64,000 bases of DNA from Deroplatys truncata (lineage: Eukaryota; Arthropoda; Insecta; Mantodea; Mantidae), in assembly GCA_030765065.1 (NCBI GenBank), contig CM060979.1:13607001-13671000 (forward strand). Direction: 5' to 3'. Under the pieces are notes generated by a model, which worked only from the letters and a program-made list of their open reading frames with translations, did no database searches and was not told the DNA's origin. Of this stretch, positions 1 through 12,469 are shown piece by piece; positions within the stretch are counted from its first letter, which is position 1, and each line of letters begins with the position of its first letter. The position numbers were made by a program, and so were the translations under genes.

Positions 1-3000
1 CACTCAAAAATAAGTATCTCCAGCTGCGTCAACACTGCGTACTACGGTGATATATAATCCCAAAATGCATTCGCGCTTGCTTCTCCATTCCGTCACAGAT
101 ACACAGTTTGTACAAGTGAACTGAGCTGTATGGGTATCTAAATATAAGCATTACGTGATGCAGACATAGCAAAGGAAACTCCTTCATTATTGCCAACATC
201 AACATGACAAACTAACTTAAACACGCTCGTAGGACATTAAATAAAACACGGTAATGGCATTTTGAAGTCTATGTTTCTAGAGAAAAGAAGCATTAACGCC
301 CAAATACACATAGTCTTATACAAAAGATACAGATATCAGATGGTTACATATATGTAGCAAAGCGAAAAATTAATAGGCGTTTTTCTCGCCGTATGATATA
401 TTAGATCGACAATGCCACTCACGATCTCTTGCGGAGGAGATTGATACTGCCTAGCGAGTTGAGCTAACTATGTACTTCCCCATAGGCGATACCAATGCAC
501 ATGCAGTGATGTCACCAAGACTCGGTATAACCCTTAACGGGATAACTAGGAAACCAGTTACTGTCTGTCTTAGTTACTTCTATAACACCCCAAAAAGCTA
601 AATCTGACTCTGAAATGACGCAAAGTTGGAAATAATTCACATCTTAAACTCTTAAATGGTTCAAAAATATTTCTTCGCATTCCATATAAGGAATCTACAC
701 CAATACACCTGTTTCTCATAGTTTCAGCGACACGGTATAAACAGTGAACAATGCATGGTAAATTAATTAATTTAGGATAAAGACCTTTCAATCCATCTTC
801 CACCTTAACCTTTTATAGAACACTATCACACTCTTTCATTTCTCTTCCACTAGAAAAATACCGAATCAATGAGAAATTTTGCAACCGTGTTAAGAAGCAG
901 GATGGATAAATCAAGTAATTTTTAATATAGCAGTCGGGAATAAAACATACATTTTGCAGAAAAAAGTACCTTTCCCATTTTAATGCACATCAGATAGTAG
1001 TAATAGTTTATGAAGGTCTTGCATAAGATCATTTCAGCCTGCTTTTATGCGTGTGAAAGGATATTCATTTTACGTATAAATCCGTACAAAGTTGTAAGCT
1101 CAAGTATTGTGGATTAATCTCAGTGCTTGAATGAACATTATTTAATGGAGATGTCCATTTGTACTCTGATATGAACATTTGGTGCTTACATTGAAGGTGA
1201 CCAAAGTCTGATCATGATCACGCCACATTTGTTTGTGAACCTTTGTTCTCCAAAACTACTTGCTTTTTGTGTGCAGTTCTTGGGTCAATAAATGCGTTTC
1301 TGACATTGAAATGCGGAGTGCCACAAGCTCAAAATTGCGAATTATAAGCAATAACAAATTCTGATATGTTGCGATAACATGAATTTCTCTATCCCACTAT
1401 AATTTATTTTCATATACCTATATTTTGCAAATTATTAGTAAAATAAGCTAGTTTTTCTACTTTTTAACTTTGATAAAGAATTTCCGAAATGGTTTCAATA
1501 CACATTTTTACATAAAGGCGATACTAGGACAGTTGTGTGTATAAAGAAGCTCGCAGTGTGTCATGCTGAACTTTATATTTTGAAACTCCTTGCATGGCCT
1601 GATAAACAAAAGAACGGACAGAGTTCTCAACAATTGAAAATCTCATTAAATGCTACGAGTAAAGCTATAAAATACTTATTCAATTTAACAAGTGTATGAC
1701 AATGAATATTTAGCGATTGCAACCGAGTGCTACAATCAAGATTAAGCAGGAGTTGTATACGACGTTTTATGCAATTCTAATTCTTAAATGATGAAGTAGT
1801 AATAAATATTACACAATTATTTGATCTTTAACTGTGATTCTGCGGTATGCTATGGCGTCATTATTTCAGCAGTCACTTTTTTGTCGTTGGCAAGGCGACG
1901 TTTGCTTTTGTTAGCAATGTTTACAGATCCGGAAAGTTTTGCTAAAACAGAATAATTCAGTGGGACTTAGTGTAGCAGCAGCAGCAGTAATATGTCGGCA
2001 ATATTATCAAATGCGACAAATTTACTTTGCTTTGTTATGTTTTAATGTTTTAACTTGTTTGATTAAGGCTTACAATAGTTTAGTACGTAGATAAAGCAGA
2101 AGTGTTTTGTTTTTATGTCAAATATCGACTACGTTTTATCGAATAGTCTTTTAGAAGTTAATTCTCGTATTTGAATGTCATGCTTGTCAGCGCGACTTGA
2201 AGCTTTAATTTTTTTTTCTTACAGGCAACTTGCATAGCATTGTGTACAGAAGGCTGTAATGATGTCATTTCTACCTAATAATATACAAGGATTGTATAAA
2301 AATCCAAAGACGAATGAAGGGGATACCTACAAAAAATTAAATAAATACATTTTATTCCTCATGCCAGCATGTTACTGATATTTTAATCAAAATTGTTATA
2401 GCCGTTTTTATAAAATAAAATGCAACGAAAATGTAAAATAATGCCTCTGTTCTGAGTTATGTAATGGAATGTATAAGTCATATAAACGCTCACAAAATAA
2501 TTCGCAATAGCGAGTGCAGTATTGCTATAAAATTAGCTTTATTCCTGAATAAATCGATTGGAAATTAACTGTACCTATATTAACCGTATTAAAAAAAATT
2601 CTCTCAATATTAGCACACTGCTTTTAACAAACTACTAGCGCTCATCTTCAAATGACACCAAGTCACTTTAAACAAAATTAGTTTTTCCTTTCACAACTTT
2701 AAATGGAAATGAATGGCTGTAACATAAGTTTGGTATTGTAATGTAAATGTTACGTGGATTTTATCGGAACATGCACCTGGAGAAGGTAATGGCTAGAATT
2801 TTGAATTTGCAATTGTGTTCGCGAAAACACTAGCCAAACTAATCCGTTCCTCACCTGAAGCCAGCGACTTTCTGATGGTGCAAGCTCTAGGAGCTTAGCA
2901 GCCAACCTCTCGCTGAAGGAGTACTTTTCTTGCGCAAAGCGGAGTTATGTGATATTACTCAAGTAATTTATGTTTATAAAGCTTATGAACAAATACACGT
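1..3000. other. unrecognised AT-rich sequence
   Basis: No repeat family seen elsewhere in the window, no transposase or reverse-transcriptase motif, and no open frame with recognisable protein character is visible. Every frame is short and interrupted. A short CAG run of about five units lies near 1975-1990. This could be intron, intergenic DNA or repeats too old to recognise. Confidence 0.5.
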
Positions 3001-3008
3001 AGTTTTTT

Positions 3009-3135
3009 TTTAATTCAGGGGAGCTCAAAACTAAACGGAGCATATTTCTGGTGAAATCTCGATATCGAATTTTTTAGTGGAATGTAATACTTCCCCTGCC
3101 TACTATAAATAGGTGACAGAAAAAGTAAAAATGAA
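3009..3135 (-). repeat. M-family repeat fragment (terminal part)
   Basis: The segment carries the terminal part of the M repeat read on the minus strand: the T-rich run, the stretch equivalent to 'ggtgaaatctcgatatcgaa', the 'aatacttcccc' block and the terminal 'gtgacagaaaaagtaaaa', a decayed form of the usual GTAGAGAAAGT end. Only this end of the element remains. Confidence 0.7.
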
Positions 3136-4940
3136 TTCCAATAGCATTCAAAGGAGAAAAGAGCAATAAGAACGACGATGATACCCTGGCCGCATGTACT
3201 GCAGTTTGCAGAGTAACGATGACTATAACGCATGTTTTAAGATTACAGAGAGATTGGCAATGGATTCCCTTCTATATTGGGCACGTTGTTTTATGGCTGT
3301 TTCTGAATTTGCAACTTTTCTTTGTTCCTCCTGGCGGTGGCCTAGCATCAACACGTGCAGTACTTTTGTGCATATACGCATGCAATATCTTCGCCCTTTA
3401 ATAAATTATTCGTGAAAGTATAAACAAGACTGGAATAGGGCCAGCTGGACGAGACTAGCACGTTGTTTTATGTATATAATGTAACTGCAAAAATAAATTA
3501 ATATTCTCATTCAGCGTCAAATGTGAAGCATATTCCTATACAATACGCAAATACAATGAATGTTACAAGAAGCAACTAGACACAGATTGTAATACTTCTT
3601 CTAATGCTTGTCCACAAGCCTATCAGTGTCAGGACAAGTAAACTAAGATATTTTGAGAAAACGTACCCTCTTCAGTAATTGCAGTGGGACTTTAGTTCTA
3701 CACTTACCTTAGGTATAATTAATATAAAAAGTATTAACTTTAGAACGGAAAGTTTTATAATAACGGCTTAAGAGGGGATGTGAACAGTTAGAATATCTCT
3801 AACCCACCATCCCGCCCATTTTAAGACAGTTTCTTACATAGTAAAACCACGTGATGACAAATTATTCCATTCTGTTAATACTGCGCATGCGCGAAAGAAA
3901 TTTCCAACCTTATTAGTGTAATCCGCGAGAATAGCGATACACACACACACACACACACACACCCCTTACCTTAACCTAACTTCGAGTTAAATAGGATCCC
4001 GTGGTTTCACTGCGGCTCGTTACGGCCTGACACTCGCTTCATTCGTTCTATTAATAATTTCTCTCTAGCGGTATTCTGCTCAAAGGCTGGCGGATCTACA
4101 GAATAAACTCCATGGATTACGATAGCCACAAAGCGCCCACTACTGGCCGAACCGTAAACTAATTAGCCAAGGCAAGTATGAAACAAAGTTGCTAGAAAAC
4201 ACATTTTGATCATTAAGAGACCTCATGCCATAATTTGCTCACTAATCACTTAAAATCTAGACAGTTTACTTCAGTGTTGCAGCGTTAACCTGAATAACAT
4301 GTAAATAATCATTTTAACTATTCTGGTATTAAAGGTATTGGGACTACTATAACATATATCGAATCACCTTTCACCACTGAACTTTACTTCATTTTAACAA
4401 CCTACTGCATGGAATTTGTTCCGAAATAGAAGCACACTCTCCGAATAAAATATGAGTGTAGTTTAAGAATACTAAAAGCTTTGGTCTCAGTATAATTAGA
4501 AATTCCGTGGACCGTACTTACCCCAGTAATTTAGATGTACACTAATTCAACGCTTAGCAAATAATGCAACATAATATTTAATTGGTGTATTGTTTGTATC
4601 GGTATTGCTCTCTTCAGTTTATATCGCACATAAGCGATCAGCAAATACAGTAGCTTTGTTTCACAGCATGGCCAACAACACTAAGGAGTTTCATCTCAGC
4701 TGGCCATGTTTTACAGAAAACTGAAAGATACTCCAAAGCTTGCTTACATACCTAGCAACTCTATCTCAAAACGACCTAGTCTGTTTTGTACAAGTTTTAA
4801 GCAGCTTACCAGAGCGCCTTAAGATAACCAGCAGGTGTACATCCAGGCAGATCTAGCAATAATGCATAAGTATGCATTTTGTACTGTAAATAAAAAGTCC
4901 TGAAGCTATGAATATGAAATTTTTCCGAGAAATCAAGAAC
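3136..4940. other. unrecognised sequence with one CA tract
   Basis: No element was recognised here. The only clear structure is a perfect CA microsatellite at 3939-3962. Small open frames around 3194-3415 overlap each other and show no family motif. Confidence 0.45.
3939..3962. repeat. (AC)12 microsatellite
   Basis: An uninterrupted AC run of about 12 units. Unlike most CA/GT tracts in this window, it is not surrounded by recognisable M-repeat sequence. Confidence 0.95.
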
Positions 4941-4949
4941 ACTTTGAAA

Positions 4950-6490
4950 ATTTGATTGAACTGGACGCTATATGCTGATCTAATATTACATACTCTTCCC
5001 ACGACATCGCGAGAAACAGCTGAATGTTATTTATTTATTTATTTTACAATTTCGCCAACCCTATTTTACATAAAGTATATCAAGGTTATAGCTAAATTGT
5101 ACACAGGTTTAATTTTACAGTTTACACAAACTCTGAAGTTGATAGGTTATGCCAAACTTCATTATTTCTAGTAACTTAAAACTATAAACAGATTTGTTTT
5201 AATTAAACACATTCTACGCGTGCAATTTTAACATTTAGGGTTTCCAATATACATAAAATTTAAATAAATGTTGTTTAATAAATTAACTATAAATGTTGAA
5301 ATATATAACAAATAAAACTGTAAAAACGTAGCAACAACGGAGTGTTGACAGTACTTTAAAAGAATAACAACGTATTGAACAATTAGAACCATTAATAACA
5401 GATGGTTCGGAAATGGCTTGTCACAAAAAATTTATTTGAAATGTGCGTTTTAAAGACCACTATATTTTTGGTGTAGTACATTTTCGTCAAAATTAAAATT
5501 AAATCGAGTTTTATTTTATGGACGATCTTCAACTGCTATGGTCCTTGACGTCCCATTCTATATTGGGTATGAAAGACCGGAAATTTCATCAGGCTTGAGG
5601 TTTTTACGTGCCGTAAAACTACGACACGGAACCACCGGCTTTACTTCCCTTCCGAAGGAAAGTCATCTTCCGTGGGGTAGTGGTTACCACTTATCCTCTA
5701 GTTCCCGAGGTCGCGGGTTCAAACCTGGCGGAGGGCGATGGATTTTTTTCGGGCGTAAAAATCCTTACCATGGCTATTCTTAAGCTGAATGTAACAAGTA
5801 GCTCTAATCTACAAAATGCTCATCCTATAGCCTTACGACATTGGATAAGAAAAATAGCTGGCGTTATAACTTGCTCTAGCCACTATTCTTGGAAAACTTT
5901 TTCTTTCTATCTACTTCATATTATCGTTGGATTAACGATTTTGATTAAAATACCATAGTTTAAGGTATTTGCACGACAAATAAAATGTCCATCTTGAATT
6001 TTCTGGGAATATTATTTAAAAATTCATTACAATAATAACGAATGTCTTGTAAATGGCAATGTTACAAAGTTTTTCACATAACATGAATGTTTCAACTACA
6101 ATTACGTTTTTTGTGGAATATGCTTTTGTCCATCTATTATGGCTTCCAAATGAATTTTAATTTCAACTTAACTGCAATTCAGTACCGTGATTACAGAAGT
6201 GTCACAAAAGAATTAACAATAAATCAACAATGGCCATTTACAAAGCATAAAGGTATATAAATGTAGAAATGAATCCAATTAAAAGTTATGCAAGTGTTAT
6301 TATATACGTAACATAAAAAATACAAACATTTTCATATAAATATGCAAGTAAGAATATAAATGATAGACCAAGTATGTTTATGCAAAAATCATTGGCAATG
6401 AAGAGGATCAAGATATTGTCATGAAATTCAAGGGATATATTTTCTTTGCCATGTAAATAAATATCTTGAACACTTGGTGTTTTAATCGAA
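4950..6490. repeat. mosaic of old M2 fragments
   Basis: Pieces of M2 are visible on both strands. On the minus strand, 4950-5045 has the 'tggacgctatatgctg' and 'cgacatcgcgagaaacagc' blocks, and 5340-5500 has the 'attaataacagat' and 'tttggtgtagtac' blocks. On the plus strand, 5930-6060 has the 'ttttgattaaaatacca' and 'cttgaattttctgggaat' blocks. The pieces are separated by sequence I cannot place, and the SINE foldback at 5535-5780 lies among them. Confidence 0.55.
5535..5780. repeat. SINE S1 in head-to-body foldback arrangement
   Basis: The first half (5535-5660) is the S1 body on the minus strand, with blocks equivalent to 'ggaagggaagtaaa' and 'cgtgtcgta'. The second half (5661-5775) is the tRNA-like head on the plus strand. 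The head has a box A-like 'tggggtagtggtta' and a box B-like 'gggttcaaacct', followed by 'gagggcgatgg'. In the full copy at 6615-6885 head and body are on the same strand, so here one half has been inverted. Confidence 0.75.
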
Positions 6491-6499
6491 TCGCTGGGA

Positions 6500-7030
6500 G
6501 TGTTTTTAAGAAAATCGAAAATATCTGAAGTCTTTGTGTCGCAGCTTTGTAAGGTACTGAATTTATACCAAGTTTGGTATTTATCCAACGTATCGGTTTT
6601 GAATTATGCTGTTACTCCCGTCGTCCGTGGTGTAGTGGTAACCATGTTAGCCTCTAGTTTCCGAGGCCGCGGGTTCATATCCGACGCAGGGCGATGGACT
6701 TTTTCGGGAGTAAAGTCCTTAGCATGGCTCTTTCGGAAGGGAAGTAAAACCGGTGGTCCCGTGTCGTAGATTTACGGCACGTAAAAGAACCTCAAGCCTC
6801 ATAAAGAGGCCTCTGAGCAAAATTACCGGTCTTTCACGCCCAATATAGAATGGGACGCTAAGAACCACAACAGTTAAAGAGCGCCCATAAATAAACAAAA
6901 AAAACAACACCCACGCCTTTTTTTTAAAAATCCTGTTTTGGGCCTGAAAACGCGTATTTCCGGTGAAATTTTGACATTGATTTTTGAGTGGAATGCAATA
7001 CTTCGTCTATTTAAGCAGTGGAAAAATTAA
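6500..7030 (-). repeat. M2 repeat interrupted by SINE S1
   Basis: The left part (6500-6617) has the 'ttcgaaaatctt..gtcgca' and 'ccaagtttggtatttatcc' blocks and ends at 'aattatgctgtt'. The right part (6900-7030) has 'cctgttttgggc', 'tttccggtgaaat' and 'ggaatgcaatactt'. Together they follow the order of an M2 minus-strand copy split by the S1 SINE. Confidence 0.7.
6615..6890 (+). mobile_element. tRNA-derived SINE, family S1
   Basis: The head resembles a tRNA gene: box A-like 'tggtgtagtggtaacca' and box B-like 'gggttcatatccg', spaced as in internal RNA polymerase III promoters. The body follows with 'ttcggaagggaagtaaaa', 'cgtgtcgtagatttacgg' and 'cacgcccaatatagaatggg'. This strand-consistent copy is the reference for the rearranged copy at 5535-5780. 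SINEs of this kind are non-coding and are moved by LINE proteins; the partner LINE is not identifiable here. The element interrupts an M2 repeat. Confidence 0.8.
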
Positions 7031-7494
7031 ATAAATATAGTGAGTAATGATGCTTTAACACTGATTTTAAAAATTATCCATTTTTGTTTGCTGCTTTATT
7101 TTTCCCACAGTCATGCACTAGTCAACAATAATCGCAGAAATGCCGTCATCATTTAGGATTACTGAACACTTCGCCTACTACATCGCCGTCATCAGTATCA
7201 TCAGATACAACCTAGGGAAGAATGACCACCGATCGTATTGTTAAAGATTTACAGACACCACCTGCATCCCGCCAGCTATGAGTTTGCGCGCGAGATTTGA
7301 GCGGGAACGTGGCTTAGTGGGCTCTATAATAATGCTTCTACTATTAAAGAACACTAGGTGCGTGTGCGCATGCGAAAGGCGTTTCACCTAAATTCTCTAA
7401 GCTCCACGCGGGACTTGTGCTTGAAGAACATTCCGAAAACTTAAGTCAATAAAACCCGAAAAAAAAAGATTGTTTTAACACCCAGTTTTCTTAA

Positions 7495-7598
7495 TAAATA
7501 TATTTTTATTTATATTGCGTTGCAGGTACGTACGATCTTATTTTTTCATACTAAAAACTATTGCATCTCCTCATTACAACTTTCGTGTAACTATTTTT
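7495..7598 (+). repeat. direct repeat, copy 1, flanking an M1 element
   Basis: The sequence with 'atattgcgttgcagg', 'cttattttttcatactaaaa' and 'tcctcattacaact' is similar to 8595-8710, which has the same blocks in the same order with many substitutions. The two copies flank the M1 element at 7599-8444. Similarity was judged by eye at roughly 70 percent. Confidence 0.45.
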
Positions 7599-7725
7599 AC
7601 TTTCTCTACTACGTATAATAAGTAGGGGAAGTATTGTATTCCACCCAAAAATTCGATACCGAGATTTCACCGGAAATACATGTTTTGAGACCCCCTGAAA
7701 CAAAAAAAGTATTTTTGGAAACATG

Positions 7726-7759
<34 letters not shown>

Positions 7760-8444
7760 CAGCATAACTCAAACGAACAGTCGGATAAACACCAAACTTG
7801 GTATTTAGGTTCAGTATCTTCCAGAGATGCGACACGAAGGTTTTCGAGAAAATCCCCCCACCCCAGATTACCCTTTACATGAAGTTTTCAAAAATTTTAA
7901 TTTTCTCAAAAATGGCTCTAACGATTTTGAATAAAATATCCTATGTTTAATATATTTGTATGACAAATAAAATGTATATCTTGAATTTTCTGGGAATGTC
8001 TCCAAAAGTATTCTTCATTGTGAACGACTTTTGCATAACTGGTAAACCATAAGAGATAGACAAAATTTTACTACACAAAAAATGTAGATCGCGTTAAAAT
8101 ACACAATTTATGTCATACAGTTTTTTTTTTTTTTGTTGAGTGAAGCATTTTCGAGATATTGCTTATTATTCCCTTAAACTTTCCAATACTTTTTCTCAAA
8201 TGGGAATTCGTTATTCATTTTTTATGTCCTGTACATACAAACAGAATGGAATACTCCACATAGCAACCAGCTCTTAAAATATTTGACTATCGCTTAAAGC
8301 CTACCAATTCCCCTTGCATCTACAGAAAATTAGCAATAATATTAACATCTCGATATCTCGATTAACATGAAGCATATGGAGAATAAGCGTTTGTAAAAAT
8401 AGTTTGTGCAAGAGTAGAGAAAGTCATGCGAGTGTAACACCAGA
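7599..8444 (+). repeat. M1 repeat, near full length, with GT tract
   Basis: The copy starts ACTTTCTCTACTACG after a T run and ends at 'agtagagaaagtcatgcg', a short tail 'gtgtaacaccaga' and another T run. Recognisable blocks in order: 'cgataccgagatttcaccgg', the GT tract at 7729-7757, 'accaaacttggtatttagg', 'cttccagagatgcgacacg', 'tgtagatcgcgttaaaat', 'ttttcgagatattgctt' and 'tgactatcgcttaaag'. No protein motif is visible. Class is uncertain: probably a non-autonomous DNA transposon with a 12-bp subterminal inverted repeat ACTTTCTCTACT/AGTAGAGAAAGT. Confidence 0.8.
7729..7757. repeat. (GT)14 microsatellite inside M1
   Basis: An uninterrupted GT tract between the 'tttttggaaacatgtcc' and 'gaacagcataactc' blocks, the fixed position used in all GT-bearing M copies. 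Confidence 0.95.
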
Positions 8445-9854
8445 TTTTTTTTAAATGCATTTATGTATGTGTTAGTGCAAACCATTACGCTATCCTAGTT
8501 TTCATGTCATATTGATAGAGCATAATATTCCCAACATTCTCCAAGTTAATGAAAACGTTTTTAAAAGTGACCGTTTGAGCTCCCAGCTTAGCTAAAAAAT
8601 AATCTTTATTTTTTCCGCATCGCAGCTCCGTTTGATCTTAATTTTCCCACACTAAAAGCTTATGGACCTCATTATTACAACTTGTGAATTGCTTGTTTTT
8701 AATTTATATTGCGTGTCTCACTTTAAAGACAGTACAAGTTAAATTGGGTGCACTGTTGCCACTTGTACTATATATACGCTCGCAACTTTGGCGCCCAGCT
8801 GCGATCGGTCTGCCAATTTAATTTCATCTTGTGAATGATACGTCACTAAATAGTGAAATACCTGCACTACTATTTAAGGCAATTTTAAGACATTTCATTT
8901 CCACCTGCTTTTTATGTCTCCTCTTTGTATTTTTGGTACTTCGAAATACGATTTTACAGGCATAAAAATATATATTATCACAGAAATATGGAGATATAAA
9001 ATGATAAAGGCTATACTTTGGTAGAGTAGCATCACTGTATATCCTTGACAAAATCCCCTTCAACGTGGCTAGACTGTTTTCAAACAGCAAATAATGAACG
9101 ATACACCACACTACGCTTTGCGTTATTCCATTATATTGCGTTAACTTGGCGTGTTTTTGTTTTCTCCATCGCTTTTGCATTCTTTTGGTGGGTGTTTAGA
9201 AGTCCTTTCATTCCTACTTTTTTATCCCATAAACTACTGTTTCTGAACACCCGGGTAGCCTTAGTTGTTTCTTTTACTGCATTACTAACACACTAACAAA
9301 TTTAAATTGACCCTGATTGTAGGTTCCCAATTAAAAATATTAAATTGACCCTAAAATGACGATAACGTCCCCCAAACAAAACACGACTAATGGCATTTAC
9401 TTTTCCCCCATAATATCAAGCAACTTTTATTAAAGACGTTTCTTTCTACAACGCTTAGTTTTGGAGATATTGTACAGTCTCAACTTAAATGATCCAGCCT
9501 GTATATCGTATATGGGGACCAAAAAATGTGACGTATTAATGAGAAAACGTATAACCTAGAAACATATAATTGAGCTAAATATTAATGAATAAAGTTCTGT
9601 GCCCAAAAATGTTTTTAACGTAGATCTATAAAAAAAAGTAGAAATGAGGTTCAACTTATCTTATATGACTATTGTGCCATTAAAATTGGAACATTATAGC
9701 ACATAACTATACTAATAAAATGTGCAAAGAGATATAAAGTAATAACATTTAATCAGTGGTTTCGCAGTGATGTATTGCGCATTAAACCTATTTCTTTCAA
9801 AAATGTATTTCGGTAGTTAAACTGAAAATAAATCGAGATAGGAGTTTAAAAAAA
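8445..9854. other. unrecognised sequence between two M1 copies
   Basis: Apart from the degenerate direct repeat at about 8595-8710, nothing identifiable lies here. Open frames at 8824-9180 (minus) and 9045-9296 (plus) overlap on opposite strands and show no family signature, so no gene is called. Confidence 0.4.
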
Positions 9855-10666
9855 TCTGATGTGTTACACTCATATGACTTTCTCTACTCTTGTACAAACT
9901 ATTTCTACAAACGCTTATTCTCCATAAGCTTCATTTTAATCGGGATATCCAGATGTTAATCTTATTGCTAATTTTCTTGTAGGTGCAAGGGGAATTGGTA
10001 GGCTTTAAGCGATAGTCAAATATTTTAAGAGCTGGTTGCTATGTGCAGTATTCCATTCTCTTTGCATGTACAGGACATAAAAAATGAATAACGAATTTCC
10101 ATTTGAGAAAAAGTATAAGTATTGGAAAATTTAAGGGAATAACAAGCAATATCTCGAAAATGGTTCACTCAAGAAAACAAATGTATATGACAAATTGTGT
10201 ATTTTAACGCGATCTACATTTTTTGTGTAGTAACATTTTGTCTCTCTCTTATGGTTTACCAGTTATGCAAAACTCGTTCACCATGAAGAATACTTTTGGA
10301 GACATTCCCAGAAAATTCGAGATATACATTTTATTTCTCATGAAAATATCTTAAACATATGATACTTTAATCAAAATCGTTAGCCATTTTTGATATAATT
10401 AAAATTTTCGAAAAATGTTGCATGTAAAGAGTAATCTGGAATGGGGGATTTTCTTGAAAACCTTCGTGTCGCATCTCTGGAAGATACTGAACCTAAATAC
10501 CAAGTTTGGTGTTTATCCGACTGTTCGTTTCCGAGTTATGCTGTTTCCAAAAATGCTTTTTTTGGATTCAGGGGGTCTCAAAACATATATTTCCGGTGAA
10601 ATCTCGGTATCGAATTTTTGGATGCAATAAAATACTTCCCTACTTACTATACGTAGTAGAGAAAGT
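9855..10666 (-). repeat. M1 repeat, near full length, GT tract absent
   Basis: It is read from a run of A: TCTGATGTGTTACACTC, the 'gactttctctactcttgtac' block, then all M1 blocks in reverse order, ending 'acgtagtagagaaagt'. At the microsatellite position 'gttatgctgtt' runs directly into 'ccaaaaatgc', so the tract is absent in this otherwise well-preserved copy. Confidence 0.8.
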
Positions 10667-11520
10667 AATTACATGTAGCCTTATTCTGACTTAAAAAGTA
10701 AATTTTAGCCATAAGATTTGTTAATTAAGTGGTAAACACTTATTCTTGAATTCTCTATATTAAGTGCAGGAGCGTTTATTATTTTTGAGCACACAGAGGC
10801 TGATATATTAAATAGTTAAATCAAGGTAAAGGAACAAACATCTGTCTTGTGTGCACTGTAACAGAACTTTCTACCCATTACCATTTCGTATAGTTCTGCA
10901 GACTATATACAAGTTATTTACGTGTCAAGCATGCAAGATACGGCTTTAGCGGAAGAATGAGGAAGCTTACGCCGAGTCCGAAATACTGGATTAGTCCGGA
11001 GAAGCTTTTGCGTACGCGGTGCGTACAATAGTTTTTGGTAAAAGCTGTCTAAATTACAATAAACATAATAAACACATGTAAAAGTATAAAAGGCATAGTC
11101 ATTTGCTGACATTCTCACAGCTGCCCGAATCCTACAGTATGAACCGTACCAACGCCTCCAAGGAAACGCTGACCATAACAATACGCGATGCGGATGTAAA
11201 TGGTAGTGCTTACTCTGAGCGTTCGTTTCTAAACCAACTTGTAGCTGAAAGTAAGGGTGAAAATCTTTAGGAAATTTCAATCCGAGCCAGAAATATTGAA
11301 TCGCAGCTGCTGCCAGCAATATAAGAAGGGATATATTGCATAAAAAGCTATATGTTGGCTTATATTTCTTGTTTAATTAAGTATTTTGTTTAAAACTGTT
11401 GACGTTGGTGCAACTGGCCACTGCCATCTGGATTTTGTTTATTACGCCACTAAAGGTTTCCATGACAAGTTCAGGTTTCCATTTTTCGGCGTGTTAACAG
11501 CCCGACAAGCAGCTATTTAG
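10667..11520. other. unrecognised sequence with a long open frame
   Basis: An open frame of 133 codons runs on the minus strand (11319-10918). It contains aromatic and basic residues but no motif I know, no splice-like context I can defend and no sequence neighbour. It is recorded only so that it is not lost. The rest of the interval shows nothing. Confidence 0.25.
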
Positions 11521-11898
11521 AGAGTGATGCAGTAATTTCTACCATAAATTATTTAAATGTAAAGAGTGATTACAGTATAAATATGCATTTTTATGTGACA
11601 TTGATTTGAGATGTTTGTTGATTGTAATTATTGTTGAGAAGTAAGTTTATACGGCCTTACTGAAACTGACAATAATAGCGTGCAATAATGCAGCGAGGGG
11701 GTGAGCTGTTTATCATTATTAGAGACGAGGAAGTTACGTAATGTTGGCGCGTTTTTCTTTAGAATTTGCTGGAACATTTTTCCTGGAGCATATGTATTCA
11801 TAATTTTCATTGGATATAAAAATAGACGCTAATGTTGGCGCGTTTTATTAGCCAATAGCAGCTCAGTTATAATCTTTAGGCATATCGGGGTGTAGGAG

Positions 11899-11906
11899 TA
11901 TAAAAA
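11899..11906 (+). promoter_or_regulatory. LTR A1 TATA box
   Basis: TATAAAAA follows 'atcggggtgtaggag'. The same 'atcggggtg..ggagtataaa' arrangement occurs in A2, A4 and A6, which supports a conserved U3 core promoter. Confidence 0.65.
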
Positions 11907-11929
11907 GGGCTAGACTAGAGGTAGACTCC

Positions 11930-12110
11930 GTCAGTTCACCGAAAATATTTGTATGCTACACGTCGCCTTCAGTCCGTCAGTTCACCGAAAATATTTGTAT
12001 GCTACACGTCGCCTTCAGTCCGTCAGTTCGTCGAAAACATTTGTACGTTACACGTCGTCTTCAGTCCAGCAGAAATATTTGTACAGTACACGTCGGCTAT
12101 CGATTCGCAA
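11930..12110 (+). repeat. 46-bp tandem repeat downstream of LTR TATA box
   Basis: Units beginning 'gtcagttcaccgaaaatatt' start at 11930, 11976 and 12022, and a shortened fourth follows near 12061. Each contains 'tacacgtcg'. Related units of about 36 bp, with 'ttcaacagaatcattc' and 'gttacacgtcgc', occupy the same place in A2, A4 and A6. Confidence 0.85.
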
Positions 12111-12469
12111 GTTACGCGTAGCAGAGTTATGAAAAATCTAAAGTGTTGTAAAGTTAATTATACAAAAAGTTGAAGTACGCGAATTAGGAATGATCAGTAA
12201 TGAAGTTATTATAACAGTTTCAGTTCGGCGAGTGTTAAGATCAAAGTGTAAATGTGATAGTGAATGTGTTCGACAATTAAAGTGTAAAAGAAATTCCTTC
12301 ATCAGTGTTATCTTTGGATAAAAGACTCCTTTCCGTTTACACAACCTGTATAAAGAGAAGTGCTCGACCAAAAGATCATAGCTAGCCGGAGGACAGAGAA
12401 CCAAAATTAAATAAAATAACAGTAGCTAACACCAGATGGAGCTAACAAACCTAACAAAGAATCACGTCA

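Noticed and set aside
6625..6700. Functional tRNA gene on the plus strand
   Set aside because: Box A and B are present, but the stems do not pair well enough by eye and a SINE body follows directly, repeated elsewhere.
9855..10666. M family as a Helitron (starts TC after A in minus-copy reading)
   Set aside because: The other end is GTAGAGAAAGT next to an A run; there is no CTRR terminus with the expected hairpin, and T-run duplication argues against it.
10918..11319. 133-codon open frame on the minus strand as a possible gene
   Set aside because: No recognised domain, no supporting context, and frames of this length occur by chance in 64 kb. Kept only as a note.
11930..12110. CRISPR-like array
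   Set aside because: The repeat units are contiguous without unique spacers and lie inside a eukaryotic LTR.
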